This document shows, one piece after another, positions 9,340-18,192 of a DNA stretch of 28,995 nt. Under the pieces are notes generated by a model. The model did no database searches, had not been told where the DNA came from, and saw only the letters and a program-made list of their open reading frames with translations. The position numbers were made by a program, and so were the translations under genes. Source of the DNA: Isoetes engelmannii (lineage: Eukaryota; Streptophyta; Lycopodiopsida; Isoetales; Isoetaceae); contig JAANSK020028910.1 of NCBI GenBank assembly GCA_011763485.2, forward strand, positions 1 to 28,995, given 5' to 3'. Within the stretch, counting starts at the first letter, position 1. Every line of letters starts with the position of its first letter.

Positions 9340-10056
9340 TCACTCTGAACTGCCTTTCTTGGCTCGCGAGTCAAAAAGGTCCTTCAGGCTCGTGATTGTT
9401 ACTCTGAGCTGCCTTTCTCAGCTCATGAGTCGAGAAGAGTCCTCAGGCCTTCGCTTTTTACTCTGAGATGCTTTTCTTGACTCGCGAGTCGAGAAATGCC
9501 CTCGGATCTGCATTTTTTACTCTCAGATGCTTAGAAAAGCTCCTTGACCTGCAATTTTTCACTATGAGCTGCCTTTTTTGACTCGCGAGTCGAGAAAGGC
9601 CCTTGGACCTCCATTTTTTCACTCCGAACTGCTTTTATCGATTCGCGAGTCGAGAAAGGCCCACACCTGCATTTTTTCACTCTGCTCTGCTTTTCTCGAC
9701 TCGCGAGTCGAGAAAAGCCCTTAGGCCTGCATTTTTTACTTTGAGATGGTAAGAAAGACCCTTGGACCTGCCCTTTGTCACTCTGAGCTAACTCGTACTT
9801 GCATTTTTCACTCTAAGGCACCTTTCTCGACTCGGAGTCGAGAAAGGCCCTCACGTCTGCATTTTTCACTCTAAGCTGCTGAGTCAGACCCTTGGACCTG
9901 TGATTTTTCACTCTGAATTGCCTTTGGTAAAAGACCCCGCAGACCTGCCTTTTTCAACTTTGAGCTGAGTCGAGAAAGGCTCTCAAACCTGCATTTTCCA
10001 CTCTAAGCTGCCTTTCGAAAAAGGCCCTCAGGCCTACCTTTTTTTTTTTTTTTTTT
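9340..10056. repeat. Palindrome-bearing satellite array, about 14 units
   Basis: Units begin with a CACTCTGAGCTGCC-like word at about 9350, 9400, 9460, 9519, 9560, 9619, 9678, 9738, 9779, 9809, 9867, 9909, 9956 and 9999. Full units are about 58-60 bp and carry the palindrome CTCGACTCGCGAGTCGAG (best at 9694-9711; variants at 9420, 9480, 9580, 9640 and 9826). Shorter units of 41-47 bp lack it. A CCTGCATTTTTT segment joins the units. The array ends in 18 T (10039-10056) and one last TTTCTCGACC. There are no open frames of note. Confidence 0.9.
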
Positions 10057-10707
10057 AGTTGACTTTCTCGACCAAATGGCCGCATCATTGGCTCTTATTT
10101 TATTTATCTTGTCTGTAGCTTCACTTGACTAACTTGTTTATGTGTATTGCAGTCCCTATCCCGACTAGATTACATGCACGTGAGCAATAGTAAAGACCCA
10201 TTCACTGACAAAAAGAGACGAGACGAGGGTGGCAAAATTAGTTGGACAGGCTAGAGCGTGGCCCATGAAGCACCTTCTTGTACATGATTTTATCGTCTTC
10301 AAATTGCTCCCGTGGCTTGGATAGGTCGAAGGGGGCTCTATACCTTGTTTTTAATAAGTGGTCCGTGTGTGAAAAGGGTGTAATCATTGTGACAATCTGG
10401 CCACCACGGTCTCGTTGACCATTGTGAAATACATTGTAATGGAGTTAATTATCAATAGCACTTTGTTTATAGAGAGATAGTATTTTCATGGATTCTGGCT
10501 GTGCTTATTACCTTATCGGCTCAATAACCGAGGAAATGACACCAGGCAATTTCCCTTAACCTTTTCTTTCACACTTCATCTACCGCGTCTCGATAGGCAA
10601 TAAAGGCGTATCAAAAGTTTTGCACATACTTTTCGGTCAAAAAAACTAAGTGCAAAGAAAAAAGTGGGAACGACATGCGTCCCACTTTTACCATATGGCG
10701 CTTAATG
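10057..10707. other. Intergenic; no gene recognised
   Basis: There is no domain on either strand. At 10440-10500 a run ending TATAGAGAGATAGTATTTTCATGG has the look of the end of an LTR, but there is no matching copy and no tRNA-complementary primer site after it, so I make no element call. Confidence 0.35.
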
Positions 10708-11028
10708 GCTTAACACAATCAATACGATACATGGCTTATCTTGGACCATGGGATAGCACGAACGTTACATCGGAGGTTGTACTTGGACAATATGAGATTA
10801 GGTTAAACTTGGACAAATTCCATGTGGAGGAACATGGACTAGGGGTTTAAATCGGACCAAGACACAATGGTTGAACTTGGACGTGTAGTTAATAACAGCT
10901 TAACACGGGCCAGACGAAGATTGAGAGCTCACCTTGGACCAACAAACATTAACTCAGAGGTTAAACTAGCAGAGTGAGATTAGGATTGAACGCGGAGAAA
11001 TTCCATGTGGTTGAGCATGGACTTGAGG
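10708..11028. repeat. Diverged tandem duplication, period about 185-190 bp
   Basis: GCTTAACAC at 10708 recurs at 10898, and AAATTCCATGTGG at 10815 recurs at 10998; between them CTTGGACCA, GAGATTAGG and GAACATGGACT words recur in the same order. Both copies are studded with CTTGGAC. Divergence is high, so it is an old duplication. No coding function is seen. Confidence 0.75.
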
Positions 11029-11277
11029 TATACTCAAAAAATGGTTAGAAGCATTATCTTGTTAGCTTTTGGGCCCTGTTTTTTATAAATTCTAGAGCCT
11101 CATATGTATCTTCGAGAATATCTGGAACTGTCGAGGTCTTTAAGAACTCAAATTTAACCCTTTTGAGGAATGGGTCTTTATGAGTCCTTGTGCTTAAAAA
11201 ACAGCTAGAATCCTTAAAAAAATACAAAAAATAGCAACCATTGATCATGAACTGAAATATATTACATACTCTATAAA

Positions 11278-11388
11278 CAGTAGCTTGATACACAAGCCAT
11301 CCTACATTATATACCACATCTCCACATATGAAAACAGTAGCTTTATGCACAGGGCATCCAAAAACACAGAACCACACGTGCATATGCA
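11278..11388. repeat. Short tandem duplication, about 55 bp
   Basis: ACAGTAGCTTGATACACAAG at 11278 is repeated as ACAGTAGCTTTATGCACAGG at 11333, each followed by CCATCC-like and CACAT words. It lies downstream of the HUH-endonuclease gene. Confidence 0.6.
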
Positions 11389-11539
11389 CAAACCAAAGAC
11401 ACTATAAATACCATGTAGTACTGCAGCTATCACTAGAAACAAACTAGGTATGCATAGTGCTCTCGTGGGCAAGAGCAAGGGTCTCAAAGTCCCTCAGCTT
11501 CCACAACAAGAGACCACGCACACGGTTCATCTCAGCACA

Positions 11540-12020
11540 GAAGATCCTTCATTCCTTATGGGACACCTGAATTCTAGGATCATCCATTGCACAAAGGCGA
11601 TCCTCCAAAATATCAAAAGCATTCCCACGAGCATTCTTCAGGTCATTGATCATCTGTGACGTGTGTCTAGCCATCTTCTGAGGATCAAAAAAAGGGCCAA
11701 GATGCACGAGGGGAATAACAGCATCTATTTTCCGCTGCACATTGGTTTCTTCAAACTCATTATCTAGACTAACAAAGGGCGAAAAAAAACCAGCAACAGC
11801 ATGTTCACGATCATCTTCAGGACCTGCAACACACATGACACAAGTTAGAATCCGCAAAGCACCAAGGGCAATGCCCAAAAATATACAATCAAGATATGGC
11901 AAGCATCCGATCATCTAAATCCAAGGAGATATAGTCTTGAAAAGGAAAGACGTCATTGTTCTCAGGAGGAACAAAACCAGGAGTTTCCTCTATGTACTCC
12001 TCACTTTCCTTGCCATCATC
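11540..12020 (-). pseudogene. Acidic/helical downstream segment of HUH element
   Basis: Two coding-looking pieces lie on the minus strand. The first (about 11920-12025) is acidic: GDDGKESEEYIEETPGFVPP, then ENNDVFPFQDYISLDLDD. The second follows GTGTGTTGCAG at 11826-11836, a good acceptor, and reads GPEDDREHAVAGFFSPFVSL, then KIDAVIPLVHLGPFFDPQKM, MINDLKNARGNAFDILEDRL, a stop after SHKE, then MNRVRGLLLWKLRDFETLAL. The 85-bp gap between them looks like an intron but has no clear GT donor before an in-frame stop. It is probably the 3' part of the same gene; function unknown. Confidence 0.45.
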
Positions 12021-12023
12021 TCC

Positions 12024-12113
12024 CGCGAAACAACGAAATCTAACTCCCATCTAACTCATCAATCTCATCTAACTCCCATCTAACTCATCAATCTCACGCG
12101 AAACAACGAAATC
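12024..12113. repeat. 73-bp duplication with nested 29-bp repeat
   Basis: CGCGAAACAACGAAATC occurs at 12024-12040 and 12097-12113. Between them CATCTAACTCCCATCTAACT is tandemly duplicated. The insertion lies right after the stop of the tyrosine-motif frame and separates it from the acidic downstream open segment. Because 73 is not a multiple of three it shifts the frame. Confidence 0.9.
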
Positions 12114-12116
12114 ATG

Positions 12117-12551
12117 TCAATACCTCCTCCTACTCCTTCCAACACGCTCCACGGGAACAGTTCCATCTAGAATACCGTATATGACACAACAGACATCCTT
12201 GATGGACATATGGGAAGGATCAAGAGTAAACCTCCAAGCGGCCTCCACCCTTTCATACCTTATGTGAGCAGTATTCAATGGTAGAACCCACGCACTGGAC
12301 AAAATAAAGCTGCATATTCGACCCATCGTGTAACAAAGAGGAGGAGTTATTTGCTTGTGTCCATGATATAGAATAAAATGCTTACACCTTTGCAAGAGGT
12401 TCCAGTTATCTAAAACAACGGTGTTGTTGATCTCATGAGCACCGTATAGAGCATATAGATTTTCCCCCCTCTCCATTTCTTCAGGCGTCACCTCCTTCAA
12501 ATGATAACGAAAATGAAGCTTCCCAACATCTTTCAAGCAATACCCGACCAT
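12117..12551 (-). pseudogene. HUH protein, tyrosine motif and C-terminal domain
   Basis: This starts MVGYCLKDVGKLHFRYHLKE. Y-C-L-K (Tyr codon 12542-12540, Lys codon 12533-12531) is the YxxK motif III of single-tyrosine (Y1) HUH nucleases: the tyrosine would attack and hold the 5' end of nicked DNA. It lies about 55 residues after HLH, a normal spacing. About 110 further residues follow (TPEEMERGENLYALYGAHEI, NWNLLQRCKHFILYHG, SAWVLPLNTA, RVEAAWRFTLDP, IKDVCCVIYGILDGTVPVE) ending GRSRRRY and a stop. I cannot name this domain; it resembles what follows the Y motif in Replitron proteins. Confidence 0.65.
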
Positions 12552-12559
12552 GCCTTCAA

Positions 12560-12860
12560 ATCAGTGCAATCGAGTATCCTTGAGGGCCTTGCACATAATA
12601 CACCGCCCGACGGTCTATGATCTGCCCAATCAAGCCAATTCTTCAGTCCAGAATTCAGGGACGTAGGAGTTGTGTAGATAATCCTAAACGTGGCCTGGAT
12701 ATGAAGATGGTCAAGCTCACTCCCACGCTCCTGAGCCACAATACTAGCAATGCAGTGCTCATCTAGAAATCTACAAGTGTCAACATATACAGTCTCGAAA
12801 ATATCAACACCGACAACACTAATTGTCATGCTCAAATCCGTGACAGTAGATTTCTCGGAG
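12560..12860 (-). pseudogene. HUH endonuclease domain, N-terminal half (HLH motif)
   Basis: Translation gives TISVVGVDIFETVYVDTCRF, then CIASIVAQERGSELDHLHIQ and ATFRIIYT. HLHIQ (codons 12709-12695) is the His-hydrophobic-His metal-binding motif II of Rep/HUH nucleases. The E-R-G six residues before it is the extra conserved acid commonly seen upstream. The preceding strand would be motif I. The reading frame fails at AWSGIA-stop near 12536-12560, where a one-base change shifts it into the frame of the tyrosine motif. Confidence 0.68.
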
Positions 12861-12869
12861 TCTGCAACT

Positions 12870-13190
12870 CTATTCCTTTTTCTCCCTCTCTGCTCTAGCA
12901 GCAGCCTCCCTCTCCAACTTCTCCCTTTGCTTCTCTATTCTCACCTTCTTCCTCTCTGCCATCTCTTCTTCCTTTTTCCTACTCTTCTTCTCCTTCAATT
13001 TTACTTTCTCATTTTTCTTCAACTCCTTCACCCACAAATCCCACTCCTTTTCCAAGGGATTCTTCTTGGGACGACCTCTCTTAACATTTGACTTCCTGGG
13101 CGGGTCCAATATCACATGGCAAGCATCAGCAAGGACAAACATGCCTTTACTGGTTGTAGGCAACTCACAAATCAACACATCCAGCAGCAC
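12870..13190 (-). pseudogene. AT-hook and charged N-terminal segment of HUH protein
   Basis: The segment contains KRGRPKKNP (13063-13090), a typical AT-hook (RGRP core) that binds minor-groove AT DNA, followed by about 70 residues of Lys/Glu/Arg heptad-like sequence (KKNEKVKLKEKKSRKKEEEM) likely to be coiled coil and nuclear-localising. The frame ends at a stop just after AEREKKE; the HUH domain continues in another frame 10 bases later, so a frameshift or a missed intron separates them. Upstream, AATTCAG at 13193-13199 looks like an acceptor, and ATG-GCG at 13282 with GTAGTT or GTAATT donors downstream could be exon 1. Confidence 0.55.
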
Positions 13191-13282
13191 CTGAATTCCT
13201 AGCTAGCTTACAAAGAAACATGACTGCAATATCAGTCTCAATTACCTGAGGAGCCAACTACTGAAGAAGTCGTCTGCGCCAT

Positions 13283-14058
13283 CGCTGCTACCAGTAACGG
13301 AGGGTGCCCTTCATCGGCTCAGGTGCCCTACAATGGCACACTTTTTGGCTCACTTGAAGGGCCAGGATCTTCTCATTTGAGCTTCCTTTCTTCACTTTTG
13401 GTTTCAACGGCTAAGATATTAATTCAAGTATTTTCGTATTTACCAAAAAATCTTTTTCCAGGGGAGGCGTTTCTCAACTGGACAAAGGGCATCAGATGCT
13501 ACTCACCCATAGCTTTAATTTGAATGTCCACACGTGCCATTCTGACTTTGTTAGGACAGGAAACCATCCCAAGGACACCTAACTGCGCCATTGGGGGGGG
13601 GGGAGGGGGTAACTTTAGGGCCCTATAACTTTTCATCTAGGGCACCGCAATGGGCGGTTTTGGGGTCACCGGAAAGCCCAACTCGTCAAGATTCCAATGA
13701 GCCAGCGGAGGTCCTCCATCGAACCATTTTTCTGGTAAGCCGGCCATCGGTGGGCACCCTCCCTTACCTCCAATCAAACACAAGCGAAAACCATAACCAA
13801 TCAAGGAAGAGCCAAATCGGAAAATGCACGTAGGCTTTCCCACATAATCGGAGGCCGACCAGCCGCGTCTGACTCTTCGACCTTCAGTTCGGCCACTCTC
13901 ATTATGCAAGCAGAAAGAACGCAGAGAAAACAAGAAAGAAAAATTCAAGTACACGTGCCAAATTTCAAAAAAAGAAAAACAAAACAAAACCACCCCAAAA
14001 CAAAACAAAACAAGATGCTAAAGCATCAATAGGTTGCCCGTCAGAGGACCTGTTGATG
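13283..14058. other. Sequence upstream of HUH gene; no gene recognised
   Basis: It holds an 11-G run at 13593-13603 followed by GAGGGGG, and a GC-richer block to about 13870 (CACCGGAAAGCCC, GCCGGCCATCGGTGGGC) unlike its surroundings. It could be the promoter or 5' terminus of the HUH element. A CAAAACAAAAC run lies at 13975-14012. No open frame is convincing. Confidence 0.35.
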
Positions 14059-14205
14059 CACCTTATTAACGATCATCGAAACCTTATGTAATAAAAACGA
14101 ATGGAAAACCATTTTTTTCAACGAGATATTAAGAACCTTTTTCTACAATACACCTTATTAACGATCATTGAAACCTTATGGCGAATTTTTTTTTTTTAAC
14201 GAGAT
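14059..14205. repeat. 92-bp tandem duplication
   Basis: CACCTTATTAACGATCATCG at 14059 recurs at 14151 with one change. Both copies continue GAAACCTTATG and later a T-run followed by CAACGAGATA or TAACGAGATA. The copies are nearly identical at the start and drift towards the end. Confidence 0.88.
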
Positions 14206-14922
14206 AAAAATTTTCAGGTCATATATATGGCTATGGCTGTGAATGAAAGGATAATGACGCCTTGAAATCTGAATGAGAGCAGAGACATGTCTTATTACAG
14301 ATAGAGATTTAGATTACAACTTTGACAGTAGCTTCGTAATTTGCATGTATTAATGCTCAAACTGCATCTAGGTAAAATCTATAGGAAAGTAGTATGAATA
14401 GGCCCTGCTGTTTGAGGTGCTATATAAGGAATTCAACACCGTAGCAGCGTTACTTCATAGCAGAAGAAGGAATTTAAACCCAGCTTTCCTAACGGCAGGA
14501 GAAGACTAATTCTTGAGCAATCATTGCCTTGATTAGCAGCGATTACACCGTCGTTCTTCAACTCTTCTAAAATGGACAGATCTGACTGAATGGCGCTCAT
14601 CAAGTACCCTTCTCCATCTCCACTTACGCAGACCTAATACAAAAATTGAAGATTCATCCGGAGCTTAAGGAACCGAACTGTCACAGCTGTGGAAATGACG
14701 TGAGAGCTTGGGGCTTCCTTTACATGCACAATGCAAGTGCTAGTCCAACTGTGTGTTCCAAATTAGAATGCGGGAGGGGGAGTGTCCAATTTTTTTTTTT
14801 TTTTTTGGCTCTTTTCTCCACCTGTTGAAATCGAACCTTATAGGTTTATTCTGGCTTATACCTCAATCAAGCCCTACATAAGGATTATTCTCCAAATATA
14901 CCCAGGTTCTTCCATCCTCACC
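14206..14922. other. Intergenic; TATA-like site and T17 run, no gene recognised
   Basis: GCTATATAAGGAATTC at 14420-14435 is a good TATA box in isolation. An open plus-strand stretch at 14646-14828 includes NCHSCGNDVRAWGF, but it enters a 17-T run (14790-14806) and matches no family I know. I leave it uncalled. Confidence 0.3.
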
Positions 14923-14950
14923 TAGGGTATGCCCTTCGGGCAATCCAAAA
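14923..14950. repeat. Dispersed hairpin repeat, copy 1
   Basis: GGGTATGCCCTTCGGGCAAT forms a hairpin: TGCCC-TTC-GGGCA with outer GGGT/ATCC(C) pairing. A 26-of-28 match occurs in the same orientation at 22138-22165. The base differences fall in the loop and outer stem (the outer stem is better paired in the second copy). Confidence 0.65.
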
Positions 14951-15323
14951 GGAAGTCCCTTTGAAAAAACATTGGGAAACCTTATAACCATTTATCAAGT
15001 ATTTGTATCAATTATAAGTTTCGTAAAAAATGTTCTGCAGGTCCGACTTATTGTCCGGCGACTGAAAATGCCATTTCAATCCCAATCCATGCACCACACA
15101 CTCTTCTAACTCTTCTAACTGGAGCTTCTCTTGTGTTGCATGCACCAAACTCAGAAAAACTTTGTGATTGTGGAAATGTTTGGACGTGAAAAATGGCCTT
15201 AGTTTGCATTAAAAAAAGTGCAAACAAGGTGCTATGGCACTAGGGTTTGCCCTTTAATAAAATTAACACCATAGCTGTAGATTCTAAGATCATTCTTGTT
15301 ATGGACAGCGACTAATTCTTTAC

Positions 15324-15425
15324 CACGGTGAAGCTGAAGGCCAAGACAGCCAATCTGCTCTTGCATATTTGCAAGAGACCCTTTGCTTCTTGCATTTAGC
15401 ATCAAAAGAAGAGGGCTTCTACGAT
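15324..15425 (-). pseudogene. NRPD1: NRPD1-like exon (SKG region)
   Basis: Minus-strand SPLLLMLNARSKGSLANMQE, then QIGCLGLQLHRG, matches the conserved S.GSKG(N/S)...Q..+C+GLQ segment (bridge-helix/funnel side) of RNA polymerase largest subunits, in its Pol IV/V form. It ends at CACCGTG|GTAAAG (15324/15323), a good donor. The lower-case continuation KELVAVHNKNDL is then intron read-through. It lies downstream, in gene order, of the two duplicated exon copies. Confidence 0.65.
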
Positions 15426-15469
15426 CCAGGTATTTCACAGTAGTTGCTTGAACTTGTTGAAGCGCAGAC

Positions 15470-15700
15470 TGGATGCAAGAAATCAGTCAATTCTCCACTA
15501 ATTTATTGTCATCACTCGTTAGTACCTAGACCAAAGTCATGCAGGTTCAAGCTAGATCCATTGCCTGATAGCCATTCAACGACCATCTTGGAACGGGAAT
15601 TGAGGAGTTGCATTGCAAATTCCACTGCTAATTCTTTTGTCAGCCAATTAGAAGATTCTCCATCAGTTAGAAGCTCACTATTATTTAGGGCCTATACTAA
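15470..15700 (-). pseudogene. NRPD1: NRPD1-like exon, duplicated copy A (shortened)
   Basis: Reads NNSELLTDGESSNWLTKELA, then MQLLNSRSKMVVEWLSGNGS and SLNLHDFGLGTNE-stop. It is a second copy of the exon at 16041-16479. Relative to that copy it lacks about 8 residues (RDAIITV region) and about 27 residues after HDFG, both as in-frame losses. It lies between a simple-repeat block and the SKG exon. Confidence 0.7.
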
Positions 15701-15786
15701 GTTGAGTGTACACATTTTAAGGATCGTAGATAGTCGATTATATGAGCCAACATTATTAAGGCCCGTGATCGTTTAAATTCCCCTAC

Positions 15787-16035
15787 ATTCTTAAAGATTA
15801 TATGAAGATTCTCTTGGATTCCCAAGGAGTATCTCAAGATTCCTCTAGATTTCCCAAGAATCTATGTAGATTCCTCTAGGCTGTCCAAGATTCCTCTAGG
15901 TTCTCGAAGATTTTATGAATCTTCCCTTGGGTTCGACTAGATTCTCAAAGATTCTCTTTAGATTCTCATAGATTCCTTGACTTTCTATGCAAATTCTTCT
16001 ACATTCTCTAGGTTCCTATGAAGATTCCCCTGGAG
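15787..16035. repeat. Degenerate simple-sequence block, AGATTCCTCTAGG type
   Basis: Words such as AGATTCCTCTAG, AGATTCTC, CAAGATTCCTCTAGGTTCTC recur every 12-24 bases. The block sits exactly between the two copies of the NRPD1-like exon. Confidence 0.8.
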
Positions 16036-16040
16036 GCATA

Positions 16041-16479
16041 GACTGGAAGCAAGAAATCGGCCAATTCTCCACTAATTTATTGTCATCACTCATTCATTGG
16101 TGTCTTCAATGCACCTCTTGTTTGACATTTTTACCTTCTCAATTATCTCACTTGTCCTATTACACAAATGGGAGTATGCATCTACACCAAAATCATGCAG
16201 GTTCAAGCCAAATCCATTGCCTGATAGCCATTCAATGACCGTCTTGGAATGGGAATTGAGGAGTTGCATTGCAGATTCCACTGCTAGTTCTTTTGTTAAA
16301 ACAGTAATTATGGCATCCCTCAGCCAGTTAGAAGATTCTCCAGCAATTAGGAGCTCACCATCATTTACTACAACTTCTCCATCCACAGAATAAAAATGAC
16401 CCAATGCCGTGGGAAGTGTCATGCCGAAAGCTTGTTTCCCAGCATAATGGTCCTCCTTTTGGAGACTTCGAAGTTGCAA
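16041..16479 (-). pseudogene. NRPD1: NRPD1-like exon, copy B
   Basis: Minus-strand residues GKQAFGMTLPTALGHFYSVD, then GEVVVNDGELLIAGESSNWLRD, then AMQLLNSHSKTVIEWLSGNG and FGLNLHDFG correspond in order to Pol IV largest subunit: TG.Q.FGM..P, VVV.NGELL...S.WLRD, then ...WL...G.S+.L.D. Pol IV makes the precursor of 24-nt siRNAs in RNA-directed DNA methylation. The Asp-rich catalytic loop of NRPD1 (DFDGD) would lie in an upstream exon not found. A donor-like GAGAAG|GTAAAA follows CNRTSEIIEK (about 16122). The gene copy is a fragment: upstream and downstream exons are missing or unrecognised. Confidence 0.72.
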
Positions 16480-16599
16480 ACACCTTTTTATGGAGTGTCA
16501 TTTAGAAAAGTCGACTTCAATGTTTTTTACAATAGGCACCATGAATCATAGATATTCCCATAGACTTCTATTTCAATGAAACTAATTAAAAGTTGCCCT

Positions 16600-17640
16600 A
16601 GTTTCTATTTACATACCCCGAGATTGAGTTTGAACGTGAGTAGGTAAATTAATATGAGTAGCCATGAAGTTGTTTAACTTGTTAATGGGCACCAAAACCA
16701 ATGCTTGATTATGTACTAAGATTACAATAGTCTCCCTTTTTTTTGTTGCAGAATGTTGGAGGGAGCTATAAACGAGTCTTTTGAGATCATCTTGTATACT
16801 TGCATACATTAAAAGTTCTCTTGACATTGGCTTCCCATCAGTAGCTTTAATGCCTAGCTTAATATATCATAGCTTCTGTAAGGCATAAATAATAGACATG
16901 TTAAGAACCCTGCAATGGTGCCATTCCCTTATACTTTGTATCACAAGAGTTTGGAACTTCCAGCATTGCTTGAAACTTCATTGAGTGGCACCATGAGAAC
17001 TATTGCATTGTTGACCTCTATCATACCATGGACACCATGTGGAATTAAATCATCCTTTACGAGGTGCATATGTTAGTTGAGTTAATGCTATCCCAATCCA
17101 ACATAAACTACATGGTTCTTACAAATATTAGCACATTCCCATCCATTCAAATAGAAATGTCCCAATTAGAGTCAAGAAATGACAGATGGCAAAACCATTC
17201 AAATTAAGGATATGACATGCTAAAACAATTCAATTTATAAAGTCTGCAATATGTTGGATGGCAGATCGTTTGTTAGAACCAAGTAAATCAAGTTTTTAAA
17301 GACACTTTAATAACGTGTGAAGTGGTGGAGTGAATCGTCCTCCCTCATCTCCCTTCTCAATAGGCTTCTCAATGAAAAATAATCCTAATGGAATGAGCCA
17401 ATTTAAGCAAATGTTTTATGTAACTGGTTTTGTGTGGCCATGCTGGTTTTGTGTGGGCATGGCGTGACACACATGAGGTAAGATGAGATGAATTATCATG
17501 TGTCCGTATACCCTGTGCATCAGTTTTGTGTCCCAGATCTCATCTGCACGAGCCAATGCAGTAGAGGGCTTAGCATAATCTGTTAAATGCTCATGTCTTG
17601 CATAGAAATGCAGACCTAGGAAGTCTGTGTTCAAGAAAGT
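16600..17640 (-). other. Minus-strand coding-looking segments, unidentified
   Basis: At 16609-16860 the minus strand reads GIKATDGKPMSRELLMYASI, then QDDLKRLVYSSLQHS, and at 16900-17060 NNAIVLMVPLNEVSSNAGS, which resembles the later NQALVLVPINKLNN of the first segment and suggests an old internal duplication. At 17416-17634 there is TDFLGLHFYARHEHLTDYAK, then PSTALARADEIWDTKLMHRV. I recognise no family. They may be upstream exons of the NRPD1-like gene or of a different gene. Between them nothing is evident. Confidence 0.3.
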
Positions 17641-18071
17641 AGTAGAGTTAGGGTCTTGCTAAGCATTGGTCACAATGAACTTGTTGGCACAATTCCCAAC
17701 GAAATTGAGGATCTCCAAGCTCTCAAAATCTTGGACTTATCAGAAAATATGTTGTCGGGCTCAATTCCACCAGAGATAAGAAATCGCACAGGGCTTACTA
17801 TGGCGGAAATGTTCCATCTGAAATCGGTGGGCTCTCATTCTTGATCACTCTTTCGTTGAACCACAATAGGTTGACAGGGGACATACTTGCATCTTCATCA
17901 AAGTGCAGTTTTCTCCAAATTGTTGATTTGCATAGGAGATTGTTGTTTGGTCGTATACCATCAAGTCTCGGATTACTAAGCAATCTGGAGTTACTTGCTC
18001 TAGATCAGAATGACCTTAGTGGAAGCATTCATACCAACGATTCTCTAATTGATCTGTATTATACCATTTAA
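17632..18071 (+). pseudogene. Leucine-rich-repeat receptor fragment (frameshifted)
   Basis: Plus-strand LRRs of the plant extracellular type (LxxLxLxxNxLxGxIPxxIG): IGHNELVGTIPNEIEDLQAL, then KILDLSENMLSGSIPPEIRN (17656-17790). After a frameshift near 17800 come NVPSEIGGLSFLITLSLNHN, then RLTGDI and SFLQIVDLHRRLLFGRIPSS, and LGLLSNLELLALDQNDLSGS (to 18040). That is about five repeats. There is no signal peptide, transmembrane segment or kinase nearby. It ends at a stop at 18071. The parent would be an LRR receptor kinase or receptor-like protein; this copy is a fragment. Confidence 0.85.
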
Positions 18072-18192
18072 ATTGACCTCCACAGCAAAGACCAGTCCTC
18101 CATCATTCGTGTCCACATATAATGGATTGTTTTAAACCACATGACTCACTCTGACCTAAACAGACATGTCATTCCATAATGGATGCTCTTAC

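Larger units (their letters stand above)
11450..13282 (-). mobile_element. HUH-endonuclease element, Replitron-like (broken)
   Basis: Minus-strand coding segments line up as one gene: a possible first exon with ATG at 13282-13280, an AT-hook and highly charged segment (12870-13190), an HUH endonuclease domain (12560-12860), the tyrosine motif and its following domain (12117-12551), and a C-terminal acidic/helical part (about 11540-12020). HUH plus a single YxxK tyrosine is the signature of rolling-circle nickases (Rep of CRESS viruses, Helitrons, Replitrons). No helicase walker motif is seen, which argues against a Helitron. The Y1 layout and the ERG....HLHxQ and GYCxKD.G wording fit Replitrons, as I remember them. 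The element ends were not found. At least two frame changes and a 73-bp duplication make this copy dead. Confidence 0.6.

Noticed and set aside
12870-13190. Charged Lys/Glu segment as a separate nuclear protein
   Set aside because: It lies in line with and 10 bases from the HUH domain on the same strand and makes better sense as its N-terminus.
11450-13282. Integrated geminivirus or other CRESS virus Rep
   Set aside because: The wording around the HUH and Y motifs is unlike geminivirus Rep, and no superfamily-3 helicase or capsid gene is present.
13591-14008. Coding frames on both strands across the G-run
   Set aside because: They are composition-driven: one enters the G-run and the other a CAAAA repeat, with no domain.
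14646-14828. Small Cys-containing protein (CHSCGND)
   Set aside because: The frame ends in a T-run, has only one CxxC pair and no family resemblance.
14923-14950. tRNA gene fragment
   Set aside because: The hairpin has no T-arm GGTTCRA consensus or acceptor pairing; only one stem-loop is present.
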